From Myxococcota bacterium (lineage in GTDB: Bacteria > Myxococcota_A > UBA9160 > SMWR01), in contig JAKVBI010000010.1 in the NCBI GenBank assembly GCA_022447545.1, forward strand, positions 473,588-537,587: a stretch of DNA of 64,000 nucleotides, given 5' to 3'. How positions within the stretch are numbered: position 1 is the first letter of the stretch; every line of letters begins with the position of its first letter. The position numbers were made by a program, and so were the translations under genes. The notes under the pieces are model-generated. The model saw only the letters and a program-made list of their open reading frames with translations, had not been told where the DNA came from and did no database searches. This document shows, piece by piece, positions 41,993 to 51,275 of this stretch.

Positions 41993-42786
41993 GCAGGCCT
42001 CCTGAGCGCCGCGAGCGCCGCCGCCACGTCGTTCTGGCGCATCAATGACTCTCCCACGAGATACGCCGACGCCCCGGCGGACTGGAGTCGAGCGATGTCA
42101 TCGGGGGTGAAGATGCCGCTCTCAGCCACCACCACCACCCCCTCTGGAACCCGGCTCGCCAGCCGTTCGGTCACTGCGAGATCCGTCACGAAAGTCCTCA
42201 GATCCCGGTTGTTGATGCCCAACAGATCGGCCCCGGAGGCCAGGGCTGCCTCCAGCTCCTCTTCACCGTGGACCTCCACCAGCACATCCAGGCCCAGCCC
42301 CCGGGCCCGACCGCGCAACTCCGTGAGACGGGCGACCCGATCGGGCTCGGGGAAAGCACCGGTGATCAGCAACACCGCATCGGCACCGGCCAGCCTCGCC
42401 TCATCGATCTGGTAGGCATCGACCACGAAATCCTTGCGAAGCAGCGGGATCTCGACCTCCCGTCGCACGTCGGCCAGGTCTCGCAGGCGCCCCCCGAAAT
42501 AGTGTTCGTCCGTCAGCACGGAAATCGCTGCCGCGCCTCCGCGAACGTAGGCCCGCGCACAGGAAACGGGATCCAGGTCCGGCCGGATCTCCCCCTTGCT
42601 CGGCGAGCGGCGCTTGATTTCAGCGATCACCCGGGGGGCTGGCCCCTGTTCCAGGGCCGCTCGAAAGCCCCGTGGCAATCGAGAGTCGCTCCGTGCCCTG
42701 GCGCCCAGGGCCTCGGGACTTTCCAGCGCCTTGGCGGTCTCCACCTCCCTGCGTTTGTGATCCAGAATCTCGTCGAGGATCGTCAC
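41989..42786 (-). CDS. trpC: Indole-3-glycerol phosphate synthase
   Basis: A 265-residue TIM-barrel enzyme that closes CdRP to indole-glycerol phosphate. VIAEIKRRSPSKGEIRPDLD with the catalytic Lys/Glu pair, YFGGRLRDLADVR, LLRKDFVVDAYQI with the general acid Lys, and LLGINNRDLRTF are in family order. GTG 42786 overlaps the trpD stop (GTGA) and gives the normal N-terminus TILDEILDHKRREVE. It is separate from trpF, as in most deltaproteobacteria. Confidence 0.95.
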   Translation of the reverse strand: MTILDEILDHKRREVETAKALESPEALGARARSDSRLPRGFRAALEQGPAPRVIAEIKRRSPSKGEIRPDLDPVSCARAYVRGGAAAISVLTDEHYFGGRLRDLADVRREVEIPLLRKDFVVDAYQIDEARLAGADAVLLITGAFPEPDRVARLTELRGRARGLGLDVLVEVHGEEELEAALASGADLLGINNRDLRTFVTDLAVTERLASRVPEGVVVVAESGIFTPDDIARLQSAGASAYLVGESLMRQNDVAAALAALRRPA

Positions 42787-43811
42787 CTGCCGGACCCCAC
42801 TGTCCGCGTGGCCTCGACCAGTGCTCTGAGACAGCGCTCGGCGGCCCCGGAGTCGATGCTTCTGCGCGCCACCCCCACCCCCTCTTCGAGGTCGTCGACC
42901 GCACCTGCCACCCAGAGCGCCGCCGCTGCGTTGAGGCATACGATGTCGCGACGTGCCCCGGCCTCCCCTGCGAGAACCGCACGCAAAATCTCCGCCCCCT
43001 GCTCGGCATCCCCGCCGCGAAGAGAACCCGCAATGGCCTCGGGGATTCCGAAATCCGAGGGGTTGACCCTCAACGTCTGAACCTGTCCCCGCTCCACGAA
43101 GGCTGCGCTCGAAGGCCCCGTCGTGGTGAGTTCATCCAGACCATCACTGCCGTGCACCACCAAAGCGCGCTCGGTGCCGAGTTCCGCCAGGGCACCGGCA
43201 ATGCGTTCTACGAGATCCGCATCGTACACACCCACCACCTGGTAGTGGACGCCCATGGGATTGAGGAGGGGTCCCAGACAATTCATCAGCGTGCGGATGC
43301 CGAGTTCCTGGCGCACGGGTGCGACGTGACGCATGGCCGGGTGGGCGATGCGTGCGAAAAAGGGCGCGATCCCCACCTCGGAAAGAATCTGCGCCGACGT
43401 CTCCACCGGCAGCTCCACCTCGACGCCCAGCGCCTCGAAAACATCGATACTCCCAGCGCGGCTGGACACCGCGCGATTGCCGTGCTTGGCGACGGGCACC
43501 CCCGCTCCCGCCACCACGAACGCCGCCGTGGTGGAAATGTTGAAGGTCTCGGCCCCGTCGCCCCCGGTTCCGCACAGGTCCACGGCGCGTCGGTCGATGG
43601 TCTCCGCCATCACGGCCCGACGTCGGCACGCCCGGGCTGCTGCGACGATCTCGGCCACGGTCTCACCCTTGATGCGCAGTCCCACGAGAAGCGCCGAGAT
43701 GGCTGCCGGCGAGGCTTCACCCTCCATGATTTCACGGAATGACTCCTCGAGGATCTCGCCGGGGACCTCACGCCCCTCGACCACGGCTTCGATGGCAGAC
43801 CGCAGGCTCAC
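42783..43811 (-). CDS. trpD: Anthranilate phosphoribosyltransferase
   Basis: A 342-residue enzyme joining anthranilate to PRPP. The helical N-terminus (SFREIMEGEASPAAISALLV) is followed by the PRPP loop VDLCGTGGDGAETFNISTTA, KHGNRAVSSRAGSIDVFEALG (anthranilate/PRPP site) and LGIRTLMNCLGPLLNPM. GTG 43811 overlaps the trpG stop (GTGA). It is the stand-alone form, not fused to TrpG. Confidence 0.95.
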   Translation of the reverse strand: MSLRSAIEAVVEGREVPGEILEESFREIMEGEASPAAISALLVGLRIKGETVAEIVAAARACRRRAVMAETIDRRAVDLCGTGGDGAETFNISTTAAFVVAGAGVPVAKHGNRAVSSRAGSIDVFEALGVEVELPVETSAQILSEVGIAPFFARIAHPAMRHVAPVRQELGIRTLMNCLGPLLNPMGVHYQVVGVYDADLVERIAGALAELGTERALVVHGSDGLDELTTTGPSSAAFVERGQVQTLRVNPSDFGIPEAIAGSLRGGDAEQGAEILRAVLAGEAGARRDIVCLNAAAALWVAGAVDDLEEGVGVARRSIDSGAAERCLRALVEATRTVGSGR

Positions 43812-44392
43812 GCCGCACTCCCGCAGACTTCCAGAAACCGCGCCAGCAGAGGCTTGCCCACCGACGTCAGAATCGATTCGGGATGGAACTGAACGCCCTC
43901 CAGGGGAAACTCGCGATGCCGCACCCCCATGATCTCGCCATCGGCGGTTCGGGCCGTCACCACGAGGCTCTCGGGGCAACTCTCGGCCTCGATCACCAGA
44001 GAGTGGTAGCGGGTGGCTTCGAAGGGGGAGTCCAGTTCCGAGAACAGCCCCAAACCGTCGTGATGCACCTCCGAGACCTTGCCATGCATGATGGATTGCG
44101 CCCGAACAATCCGACCCCCGCACGCGACCCCAATCGACTGGTGACCGAGGCAAACTCCCAGCAAAGGCAAACGGGCTGCCGCACAGGCGCGGACCATCTC
44201 CACCGAGATCCCCGCATTCTCCGGAGTCCCGGGCCCTGGAGAGATCACCACTCCTTTGGGCTTTGCGGCCAGCAGGTCCTCCACAGAAGCGGCGTCGTTG
44301 CGTACCACGTCGACGGCAGCGCCCAGTTCGCCCAGATATTGAACCAGGTTAAAGGTGAACGAGTCGTAGTTGTCGACCATCAGCAAACGCAT
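43808..44392 (-). CDS. trpG: Anthranilate synthase glutamine amidotransferase subunit
   Basis: A 194-residue class I glutaminase giving ammonia to TrpE. The sequence has LMVDNYDSFTFNLVQYLGELG, ISPGPGTPENAG, the nucleophile Cys in LLGVCLGHQSIGVACGG, and the His-Glu pair in GVQFHPESILT. Its ATG overlaps the trpE stop by one base (TGATG); a TTG one codon earlier is also possible. It may also serve folate synthesis, as TrpG/PabA do in some bacteria. Confidence 0.95.
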   Translation of the reverse strand: MRLLMVDNYDSFTFNLVQYLGELGAAVDVVRNDAASVEDLLAAKPKGVVISPGPGTPENAGISVEMVRACAAARLPLLGVCLGHQSIGVACGGRIVRAQSIMHGKVSEVHHDGLGLFSELDSPFEATRYHSLVIEAESCPESLVVTARTADGEIMGVRHREFPLEGVQFHPESILTSVGKPLLARFLEVCGSAA

Positions 44393-45879
44393 CAATCGAT
44401 CCCCTCACGGGCCAGATCGATGGCCTGAAACTGCGCGGTGGCCTTGCGAACGCACTCATCGTCTTCGGCCGCAGGATCCGAATCCGCAACGATCCCCGCG
44501 CCAGTTCGAACAAAGATGTTCCCATCCTTGACGACCATGGTTCGAATTGCGATGGCAGTGTCCATGTTGCCCGAGTAGTCGACGTAGCCCACACAGCCCC
44601 CGTAGGCTCCCCGACGGAGGATCTCGAGTTCGTCGATGATCTCCATGGCCCGAACCTTCGGGGCCCCGGAGAGCGTTCCTGCGGGGAACGTGGCGCGCAG
44701 CAGATCGAGCCAATCCAGGTCCTCACGCAGGATCCCCTGAACATTGGACACCAGGTGCATGACGTGGGAGTAACGCTCGATGATCGCGTACTCGTTCACG
44801 TTCACGCTTCCCACCTCGGCGACCCGGCCCACGTCGTTGCGCCCGAGATCCACCAGCATCAGGTGCTCGGCGCGCTCCTTCGGATCTCCGACCAACTCCT
44901 CTTCCAGGGCCCGATCCTCCTCCGGCGTCTGGCCGCGCCCTCGAGTACCCGCAATGGGACGAACGGATACCTCACGATCCCGAAGGCGCACCAGGACCTC
45001 GGGCGACGACCCGATCAGCACCGGACCTCCGCAGCGCACGAAGAACAGGTACGGACTCGGGTTGATGAGCCGCAACTGGCGATAGAGACTGAAGGGATCC
45101 ACCTGCAGCGGGATACGAAACTGCTGGGACAAGACGATCTGAAAGGCATCTCCAGCGGCGATGTACTCTTTCGCCTGCTCGACGGCCTGGCAGTAGCTTT
45201 CACTGGAGGTACTCCGCTGGACGTCCATGGGTTCGGCAATGGGCGGACTGCCCGGATCTTCCGGCAATGGTTTGCGGAGTTCCCGAACCAGGGCCTCGAG
45301 TCCTTCGACGGCCTCCCGATAAGCGGCCCCAGCGTCGACACCAGGCCCCAGAGAAACGTGTCGGACCAACAGCGCCGATTTCCGGAAATTGTCATAGGCG
45401 ACGACGGTCTCGGGAAGCGAGAACCACAACTCGGGCATGTCGATCTCGTCCGGGTTGGCGTCGGGAATCTCTTCGACGAAACGCACCCAATCGTAAGCGA
45501 CCATTCCCACCGCACCGCCGAGAAACGACGGCAGGTCCAGACCGTCGAGGGGCGGGACCTGGATTGTCGAGAGACGTTCCCGCAGCACTTCCAGCGGGTC
45601 CCCGTCGACTTCGATGCGATCGACCCGGCCCCCTTCCAGCCACTCGACCTGGCGGCCACGCGAGCGAAAGATCGCCCGCGAACCCGTCCCGATGAAGCTG
45701 TACCGGGCCCAGGTCTCCCGACCCTCGACACTCTCCAGCAGAAAACTGGTCTCGCCATCGTCGAGACGCCGAAACAGTGACAGCGGGGTGTCCAGATCCG
45801 CCAACATCTCGCGAACCACCGGCACCAGATTGCCCTGGGCCGCCAGCCGCTCGAATTCTTCCTGGGACGGACGAAGCAC
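44392..45879 (-). CDS. trpE: Anthranilate synthase component I
   Basis: A 495-residue chorismate-using enzyme. The N-terminal part has the LLES feedback motif (TSFLLESVEG) that binds tryptophan. The catalytic core has FQIVLSQQFR, FVRCGGPVLIGSSPEVLVR, IAGTRGRGQTPEEDRALEEE, LVDLGRNDVGRV and FPAGTLSGAPKVRAMEIIDE. GTG 45879 places the start at the usual LRPSQEEFERLAAQGNLVPV; an upstream TTG at 45948 would add 23 residues, two of them Trp. First gene of the trpE-G-D-C-F operon, 147 nt after lptD. Confidence 0.94.
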   Translation of the reverse strand: MLRPSQEEFERLAAQGNLVPVVREMLADLDTPLSLFRRLDDGETSFLLESVEGRETWARYSFIGTGSRAIFRSRGRQVEWLEGGRVDRIEVDGDPLEVLRERLSTIQVPPLDGLDLPSFLGGAVGMVAYDWVRFVEEIPDANPDEIDMPELWFSLPETVVAYDNFRKSALLVRHVSLGPGVDAGAAYREAVEGLEALVRELRKPLPEDPGSPPIAEPMDVQRSTSSESYCQAVEQAKEYIAAGDAFQIVLSQQFRIPLQVDPFSLYRQLRLINPSPYLFFVRCGGPVLIGSSPEVLVRLRDREVSVRPIAGTRGRGQTPEEDRALEEELVGDPKERAEHLMLVDLGRNDVGRVAEVGSVNVNEYAIIERYSHVMHLVSNVQGILREDLDWLDLLRATFPAGTLSGAPKVRAMEIIDELEILRRGAYGGCVGYVDYSGNMDTAIAIRTMVVKDGNIFVRTGAGIVADSDPAAEDDECVRKATAQFQAIDLAREGID

Positions 45880-46026
45880 GCAGCCCCCCGGACCGTGGCC
45901 CCAGCCGTGGACTCGCTTCCACCGCACGGGCCCTGAAACCGCCTTCAATCTTCCGCGCGCCGGACCTCCTGGGCGAGGTGGGCAGAGTTCAGAAGAGCGG
46001 ACAAGTCTAGCCGCTCGCCTCGCGAT

Positions 46027-48486
46027 TCACAGACCATCAAAGAACCCCATGGATTCCAGAGACAACTGAGAACTGCCGAGATCGCTGCCAAACCCGACGA
46101 TTCGATAGAGCACGTTGAACGACAGCCCGCGGCTCCGGTTCTGCCCTGCGGTAAACCCGATCCCCCAACACCCACAGCGCGAGAAATAATCGACTCCGCC
46201 CCGCTGGGCGATCACCAGATCCTGGTCGAACGAATAGACGATCCGGTAGTTGGCCGACCATCCCGCTCCGAGAGCGAGGCGGGCCTGCCCCCCCAACTGA
46301 CTCACGCGCTGGAGGTCGGTGAAATTCTCAAAACGCTCGTTCTGCTTAGAAAAATCCTCGAAGAACGCAGGGATGTCGCGGAGATAGCGGTAGTCAACCC
46401 CCAGGCTGTGACCGGCCCGGATGTAGCGAATGTCCGCTTGCACCTCCGACAGTTCGGCAGCGTCGGGATCGAACCCCACACTGAAATCCGTTTCGAGGCC
46501 CCGGACCGGCTTCGCCCGGCCATCGAGATAGATGAACTCGAACCGCCCACTCTCGAAGGAGTACATGTTCGAAAGGGTGACGTCCGCCAGCAAGCGCGGT
46601 GGCTCCCCGAACCTGCCTGCTCGATAGAACCGGTTGGCGAACCCGTAGCTCACAGCGTTGAAGCGCTCGACGCGATCCGCCCGATCGGCCACCACGTTGA
46701 ACAGGTCGAGTTGACGTAGGCGGTACTGAGGCACCGCAGTCGCGGGGACGAAAAGGGGATTTCCGCGCTGATCCGGTGCCGTGACCAGTGCATAACCGAT
46801 TCGTGGCTCCAGGACGTGAATGACGCTCCCACCCCAGAGTCGCTTGAAAGAAGCACTCGCATCCACCAGTGCCGTGAACATTCCACGCCGTTCGAACCCT
46901 AGCTCCTCAGTTTTGTAGAGGGTTTCGCGCCAGCCGATCTGGGGGTGGACATCGATGGCATTGCCCAGGCGCAGCGGAAGGCCCAAGCGGGGCCAGAGTT
47001 GCACCACGTGCCCCCGATCGGCCAACAGCTCCCCCTCCTCGAAGACGCCATTGCCCTCGGGCCCCCCGGTCAGGGCGAAGTCGTCTCGGTGGAAGTCGCT
47101 GAAGTCTCCATCGACCTGCTCTCGCCCGTCGGGCAGGCCATCGATGCCGCTATCGACAAAAACGCCATCGGCCCGCGTGATCGGCGAGACGCCCGGAGTC
47201 GCTCCACAGCAAAGCGGAAAATCGCGACTTCGCTGGGTGTAGTAGGCGTACTCGACGTCCAGCGCAGCGCTGAGTTGTCGCAGAAATGCGAGCCTGGCGG
47301 GAAGTGCCGTCAGAGCGAGGCCGGGACGCTGCAACAGAAACTCATCCCGGTCTCGATCGGTGGGGTTCTGAAGATCATCGGCGTAGAGCAGCGACGAACC
47401 CGCGGCCACGCGACCGAGGGGGCCGAACGAACGACCTGCGAACGCGGTCGACTCGATGAAGCGATGGGTTCGATAGGCCCGCAGTTCGTCGAAATCGAGC
47501 GGGTACTGGTTGTCGGAAATGAACGCGAAGTCTGCCTTGAAGCGGATCCGGGCGGGCCCTTCGAAATCCTGCTCGCCGAGCACCGACCAACGATTGCGAC
47601 CGAACGGCGTTGCGCGGGTGTCCGGATCGATCCCATCGTCGTGCAGATACGCGCCGAACAACCTTCCCCAGGAGTGCTCGCCCACCACGTATTCGACTTC
47701 CAGGTCCCCCTTGGCGCCTCGATCCGCCAACCAGCGAGGCGTCAGGGTGAGATTGAGCGGGTCCGCAACCGCCCAGAACAGCGGCAGGCCAAGGTCGACG
47801 CCATTGCGCCGGCTGACGCCAAAATCCGGCAGAAGCACCCCACTCTGCCGCTCGGTTTTGACCGGCACACCCAGCCAGGGTGTCCACAGCACCGGCACGT
47901 CCCGAATCTCGATGGCGGCATTGCGAACCGTCGCGTATCCACCGATCTCGAGTTCCGCGGATTCGGCGGCGATCTGCCAGGGTTCAGACGCCTCCTCGTC
48001 GGGGCAGTCACACGTGGTGAAGACGGCCTCCCGAAAGCGGTAGGTCTGATCTCCGGTCTTTTCGATCTGGGCACCTCGCATCTCAAAGCCTGAGCTCTCG
48101 GAATCCATCGTGGCGTCGAAGACGACTCCCTGTTGGGCTTCGAAGTCGAAATCCAGATAGTTGGTCTTCAGTGTGTCGAGCCCATCGATCAGGCGTACGT
48201 CGCCACTCGCCACGCCGCTCCCGGTCTCAGCATCGTAGACCAACCAGTCCGCCTCGATGATGCGTTCACCCTGCCGAACCCACACCGAGCCTGTGGCCTC
48301 ATAGAGCTTTCGAGAAGCGTCGTAGCGCAGCAAGTCGGCGGTGATCTCCACCGGCTCCGAGCCCTGTTCCCCGTCGAGACCCAGAAGCCCCGCGTCGGCC
48401 TCGGCCTCGACGGCGCCGACAAGGACAGCTGCAACCAAGCCCGCCCCGACACGCTTGAACCGCGAGCGGTCCCAGCCCGAGCGCAT
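46027..48486 (-). CDS. lptD: LPS-assembly outer membrane protein LptD
   Basis: An 819-residue protein that inserts lipopolysaccharide into the outer leaflet. A signal peptide (AGLVAAVLVGAVEAEA) leads to an N-terminal beta-jellyroll (OstA_N; VEITADLLRYDASRKLYEA, YDAETGSGVASGDVRLIDG) and the large C-terminal barrel. Cys pairs for the interdomain disulfides are present: TTCDCPDE near residue 155 and SRCGCWGIGF near the end. GGGGGGAG precedes ATG 48486; the ATG at 48516 lacks this. Its partner LptE is not in the window. trpE follows on the same strand. Confidence 0.93.
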   Translation of the reverse strand: MRSGWDRSRFKRVGAGLVAAVLVGAVEAEADAGLLGLDGEQGSEPVEITADLLRYDASRKLYEATGSVWVRQGERIIEADWLVYDAETGSGVASGDVRLIDGLDTLKTNYLDFDFEAQQGVVFDATMDSESSGFEMRGAQIEKTGDQTYRFREAVFTTCDCPDEEASEPWQIAAESAELEIGGYATVRNAAIEIRDVPVLWTPWLGVPVKTERQSGVLLPDFGVSRRNGVDLGLPLFWAVADPLNLTLTPRWLADRGAKGDLEVEYVVGEHSWGRLFGAYLHDDGIDPDTRATPFGRNRWSVLGEQDFEGPARIRFKADFAFISDNQYPLDFDELRAYRTHRFIESTAFAGRSFGPLGRVAAGSSLLYADDLQNPTDRDRDEFLLQRPGLALTALPARLAFLRQLSAALDVEYAYYTQRSRDFPLCCGATPGVSPITRADGVFVDSGIDGLPDGREQVDGDFSDFHRDDFALTGGPEGNGVFEEGELLADRGHVVQLWPRLGLPLRLGNAIDVHPQIGWRETLYKTEELGFERRGMFTALVDASASFKRLWGGSVIHVLEPRIGYALVTAPDQRGNPLFVPATAVPQYRLRQLDLFNVVADRADRVERFNAVSYGFANRFYRAGRFGEPPRLLADVTLSNMYSFESGRFEFIYLDGRAKPVRGLETDFSVGFDPDAAELSEVQADIRYIRAGHSLGVDYRYLRDIPAFFEDFSKQNERFENFTDLQRVSQLGGQARLALGAGWSANYRIVYSFDQDLVIAQRGGVDYFSRCGCWGIGFTAGQNRSRGLSFNVLYRIVGFGSDLGSSQLSLESMGFFDGL

Positions 48487-48592
48487 ACTCCCCCCGTGGT
48501 ACGCTCCGCGATCCATCCAGGCGCCGATTATGCCTTCGAAGTCCTAAGGCCCCAAGCCATCGATGGGGAACACCGAACCTGACGTTGCCCCG

Positions 48593-49240
48593 TCAATCCA
48601 GGCAGGCCGAAAGAGCCTCGAGGTCCGAAGCGACAAGACACCCGTCGACGAGTTCCAGAACCTCGAGGTCGAACAGGCGATGGACCGCCCGGTGGGCCTC
48701 GGACATGCCGAGTCCGGCCTGCTCCGCCAGCGACCGCAAATTGAGGGCGATCCGAAAGCCCTCGATACCGCCCAACGCCTCGGACGAGGAATCGCCCGCT
48801 ACGGGTCGAGCACTGCGCAGCAAAGCCCGAACGACCGGACGCAGCAGGTCGTCCACGCCGAGCGCCACCAGCCTTCGCTCGCATTCGATCAGACGCGATA
48901 CCAGCACCCGAATCAAGCGGATGGCGACCTCCGACTGTTCGACGCAGACCCGCTCCAAGGTGGCCCGGTCGAGTTCCAGCACCCGGGTGTGCTCCATGGC
49001 GACCGCCCGGGCATTGCTCGGCTGGCCCAGCACCACCGCCAACTCCCCGAAAAAATCACCGGGCCCGAGCATCGCGATCACGCGTGAGCCCGCTACCCCC
49101 TCTCGCGAGAGTTCCACGCTGCCCCGCCGGATCACGTACAGGTGATCGCCGGGGTCTCCCTCGTCGAAGATGACCGCTCCCGAATCGAACTCGCGCTCGA
49201 AGTCACCCTCCGAGCCCATCTGAGTGTCCTCCAGAGCCAT
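48593..49240 (-). CDS. Crp/Fnr-family transcription regulator
   Basis: A 215-residue regulator with an N-terminal cyclic-nucleotide-binding-like barrel (GAVIFDEGDPGDHLYVIRRG, MLGPGDFFGELAVVLGQPSN) and a C-terminal winged helix (LNLRSLAEQAGLGMSEAHRA). The phosphate cassette is close to the cAMP type (FFGELA, then NARAVA), with Ala at a site often Arg/Thr-rich, so ligand binding is possible but not sure. It has no Cys cluster as in FNR. It lies between tlpA and lptD on the same strand, about 100 nt from each, and could regulate either. The ATG follows GGAAGGA. Confidence 0.85.
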   Translation of the reverse strand: MALEDTQMGSEGDFEREFDSGAVIFDEGDPGDHLYVIRRGSVELSREGVAGSRVIAMLGPGDFFGELAVVLGQPSNARAVAMEHTRVLELDRATLERVCVEQSEVAIRLIRVLVSRLIECERRLVALGVDDLLRPVVRALLRSARPVAGDSSSEALGGIEGFRIALNLRSLAEQAGLGMSEAHRAVHRLFDLEVLELVDGCLVASDLEALSACLD

Positions 49241-49341
49241 GGGCCGTCCTTCCGGAATTCCGACGGCCCGGCGAAGCCCCCCCAGAAGCGCCCCGTGCCG
49301 CTCGTCCCTGGGGTGGACTTCGACGCCACCAGGGGTCGGCT

Positions 49342-49905
49342 TTAGGCTCCTGCGCCCTGAATCAGGGTTTCCAGCTCCGAAAGCTCGATCAGGCCCACAT
49401 GACGGCTGTCAATGCTGCCATCCGGACGAACGATCACCAGAGTCGGGAACCCATAGGCACCAAAACGCTGGGCGAGGTCCTCGTCCCCCAGCAGAATCGG
49501 ATATTCGACCCCCTGCTCCTCGACCCACGGCGCCACCACCTCAGCCCCCTCCACGTCGATCGCAACGCCCAGCACCACCAGTCCCTCGGCGGAACGGGCC
49601 TTCCAGAGTTTGTTGAGTTCCGGCACCTGAAAAACACAGGGCGCGCACCAGGTCGCCCAGAAATCCACGATGACCGTGCGCCCACGATAAGCGGAGAGCG
49701 TGTGCTCCCGACCGTCGAGATCGACGAGTTTGAAATCCGGCGCCTGCTCCGTGGCCACCGGTTCCTCCAGGCCCTCGGTCGCGTCCGGGTCCGAGTTGCA
49801 GCCGGAAGCCACCATCCATCCTGCGAGGGTGAGCCCCACCCACGCAGCGACTCCCCTCCGGACCCGACTCCCCACTCGTCCCAGGTCTTTTGCTGCGAAG
49901 ATCAC
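49342..49905 (-). CDS. TlpA/ResA-type thioredoxin lipoprotein
   Basis: A 187-residue periplasmic thiol-disulfide reductase with an N-terminal lipoprotein-like signal (VGLTLAGWMVASGCNSD, Cys36). The thioredoxin fold has FWATWCAPCVFQVPELNKLW with the CxxC pair and GFPTLVIVRPDG with the cis-Pro. Such proteins keep apocytochrome c haem-binding Cys reduced, fed by CcdA. Its GTG start overlaps the ccdA stop (GTGA), which firmly ties it to CcdA. Confidence 0.9.
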   Translation of the reverse strand: MIFAAKDLGRVGSRVRRGVAAWVGLTLAGWMVASGCNSDPDATEGLEEPVATEQAPDFKLVDLDGREHTLSAYRGRTVIVDFWATWCAPCVFQVPELNKLWKARSAEGLVVLGVAIDVEGAEVVAPWVEEQGVEYPILLGDEDLAQRFGAYGFPTLVIVRPDGSIDSRHVGLIELSELETLIQGAGA

Positions 49906-50675
49906 TGGATTGCCTTTTCCGCCGCTGCCAGCCAGTCGGTCATGAACTTGAACTGGCTATTCAGGCGCGTGAACTGGTTCGTCACCAGCAGCAAACCCAC
50001 GGCCACAATCAACCCACCCGAAGCGATCTCGAGCTTTCTAAAATGCTGTTTGATTCGAGAGAACCCCTCGAAGAAGATTTCGATGCTCCAGCCTGCAAGA
50101 AGAAACGGAATCGCCAGCCCCGCCGAGTAGATGAGCAAAAGAACCACGCCCTGCCCCATGGTCTCGCGACTACCCGCCACCGTGAGGACCGTTGCCAGGA
50201 TCGGACCGATGCACGGCGACCAGCCCAGCGCAAAGCCCGCCCCCACGGCGAAGGTGCTCCAAAACCCACGACGGCCGCCGCCGACTTCAGGCCGGGTGTC
50301 GCGATAGAGCCAGCGCAGCGGAGTCACACCCATCATATGAAGGCCCAGGACAACGATCGCCAGTCCCGCGATCTGAGAGACCCCCAATTCGAGACCGAAC
50401 AGATCGAGCCTCCAGGTACGAATCACCCGGCCGATGGCCACGGCGCCCACGCCCATCACCACGAATACGAGGGAGAAGCCGGCCACGAAGCCGAAGCAAC
50501 CCAGCATCACCCGTCCACGAGCCGTCCTCGCCATGCTGCCCGAGCGCATCTCCTCCACGGAGATTCCCGAAATCAGTGACAAGTAGGCAGGCATGAGCGG
50601 CAGGACACACGGCGAAAACACCGAGAGCATTCCCGCGGCAAACGCCAACAGCGCGTGAGAACCGACTTCACCCAT
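49902..50675 (-). CDS. ccdA: Cytochrome c biogenesis protein CcdA
   Basis: A 257-residue six-helix membrane protein that carries reducing equivalents from cytosolic thioredoxin to periplasmic thioredoxins. The two active-site cysteines are in SVFSPCVLPLMPAYLS (helix 1) and LGWSPCIGPILATVL (helix 4), each in the typical PC context. The overlap with a TlpA-like gene gives its electron acceptor. No cytochrome c maturation genes are in the window. Confidence 0.93.
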   Translation of the reverse strand: MGEVGSHALLAFAAGMLSVFSPCVLPLMPAYLSLISGISVEEMRSGSMARTARGRVMLGCFGFVAGFSLVFVVMGVGAVAIGRVIRTWRLDLFGLELGVSQIAGLAIVVLGLHMMGVTPLRWLYRDTRPEVGGGRRGFWSTFAVGAGFALGWSPCIGPILATVLTVAGSRETMGQGVVLLLIYSAGLAIPFLLAGWSIEIFFEGFSRIKQHFRKLEIASGGLIVAVGLLLVTNQFTRLNSQFKFMTDWLAAAEKAIQ

Positions 50676-50725
50676 GGACTAGCCACTGAGGGTATCGACG
50701 TGCGGTGCCCAGGGCGATAGGGGCC

Positions 50726-50747
50726 CGTCGCAGACGCGACTGCGACG
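50726..50747 (-). terminator. Hairpin after the small secreted protein gene
   Basis: CGTCGCA / TGCGACG form a 7-bp GC-rich stem with an 8-nt loop, 17 nt past the stop at 50765 and before ccdA. It lacks a T-tract. Confidence 0.4.
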
Positions 50748-50764
50748 AGCCCCCAGGCTCTCGC

Positions 50765-51202
50765 CTAATCGACTGGATCCTCAACCAGATTGGCGCCTGC
50801 GAATACGTCATCGCGATACGCCGGGTCCTGGCCGAAGAAACGCAGGTTCTCGTTGCCCCGCAGGACACTCGGCGTCACCACGTAGTCGCCCCGAACCGCC
50901 GGTGTCACCACCGCCTCGAGGACCTGCTTGTCCCCGCCCGAGAACGCCCACGCCAACCCGCCGAACAAGACCCCGCCCGTGGCGTAGAGAATCTTGGCGG
51001 GTCCATAGGGCAACGTTGCAACAGCCGCCAAAGCCCCCATGCCGCCCTCGGACGCCAAATCGTCCGAAGCCTGCACGGCACCCGCCGTCGCCACCACCAG
51101 AACCATTGAGCTGGTCACGACCGCGCCCATCCGGCGCAGCGCACAGCCCCATCGTCCGGCCGCAACCTGCGGCCGGGTCCTTCGATCATTTGAGTTTTTC
51201 AT
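50765..51202 (-). CDS. Small exported protein of unknown function
   Basis: A 145-residue protein with a signal peptide (MVLVVATAGAVQASDD) and then a short hydrophobic Gly/Ala-rich hairpin (MGALAAVATLPYGPAKILYATGG split around TLPYGPAKILYATGG, then VLFGGLAWAFSGGD), followed by a soluble tail (VVTPAVRGDYVVTPSVLRG ... RFFGQDP). The pattern of a hydrophobic pair after LPYGPAKI is seen in small membrane-associated proteins of Proteobacteria, without a known role. ATG 51202 follows GGGAGG at 8 nt. It is flanked by dtd and ccdA on the same strand. Confidence 0.75.
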   Translation of the reverse strand: MKNSNDRRTRPQVAAGRWGCALRRMGAVVTSSMVLVVATAGAVQASDDLASEGGMGALAAVATLPYGPAKILYATGGVLFGGLAWAFSGGDKQVLEAVVTPAVRGDYVVTPSVLRGNENLRFFGQDPAYRDDVFAGANLVEDPVD

Positions 51203-51254
51203 GAATACACCTCCCACCCCGTGGGAAGGATGCCCCGAACCACCGTCCCGTCAA

Positions 51255-51269
51255 CCCCACAATTTGGGG
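51255..51269 (-). terminator. Hairpin after dtd
   Basis: CCCCA / TGGGG form a 5-bp stem 7 nt past the dtd stop at 51276. No T-tract follows on the minus strand. Confidence 0.3.
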
Positions 51270-51275
51270 ACCCGG

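Noticed and set aside
45880-45948. A possible trp leader peptide with two Trp codons before trpE
   Set aside because: The frame runs without a stop into trpE and there are no obvious alternative stem-loops; it is more likely an unused upstream TTG in frame.
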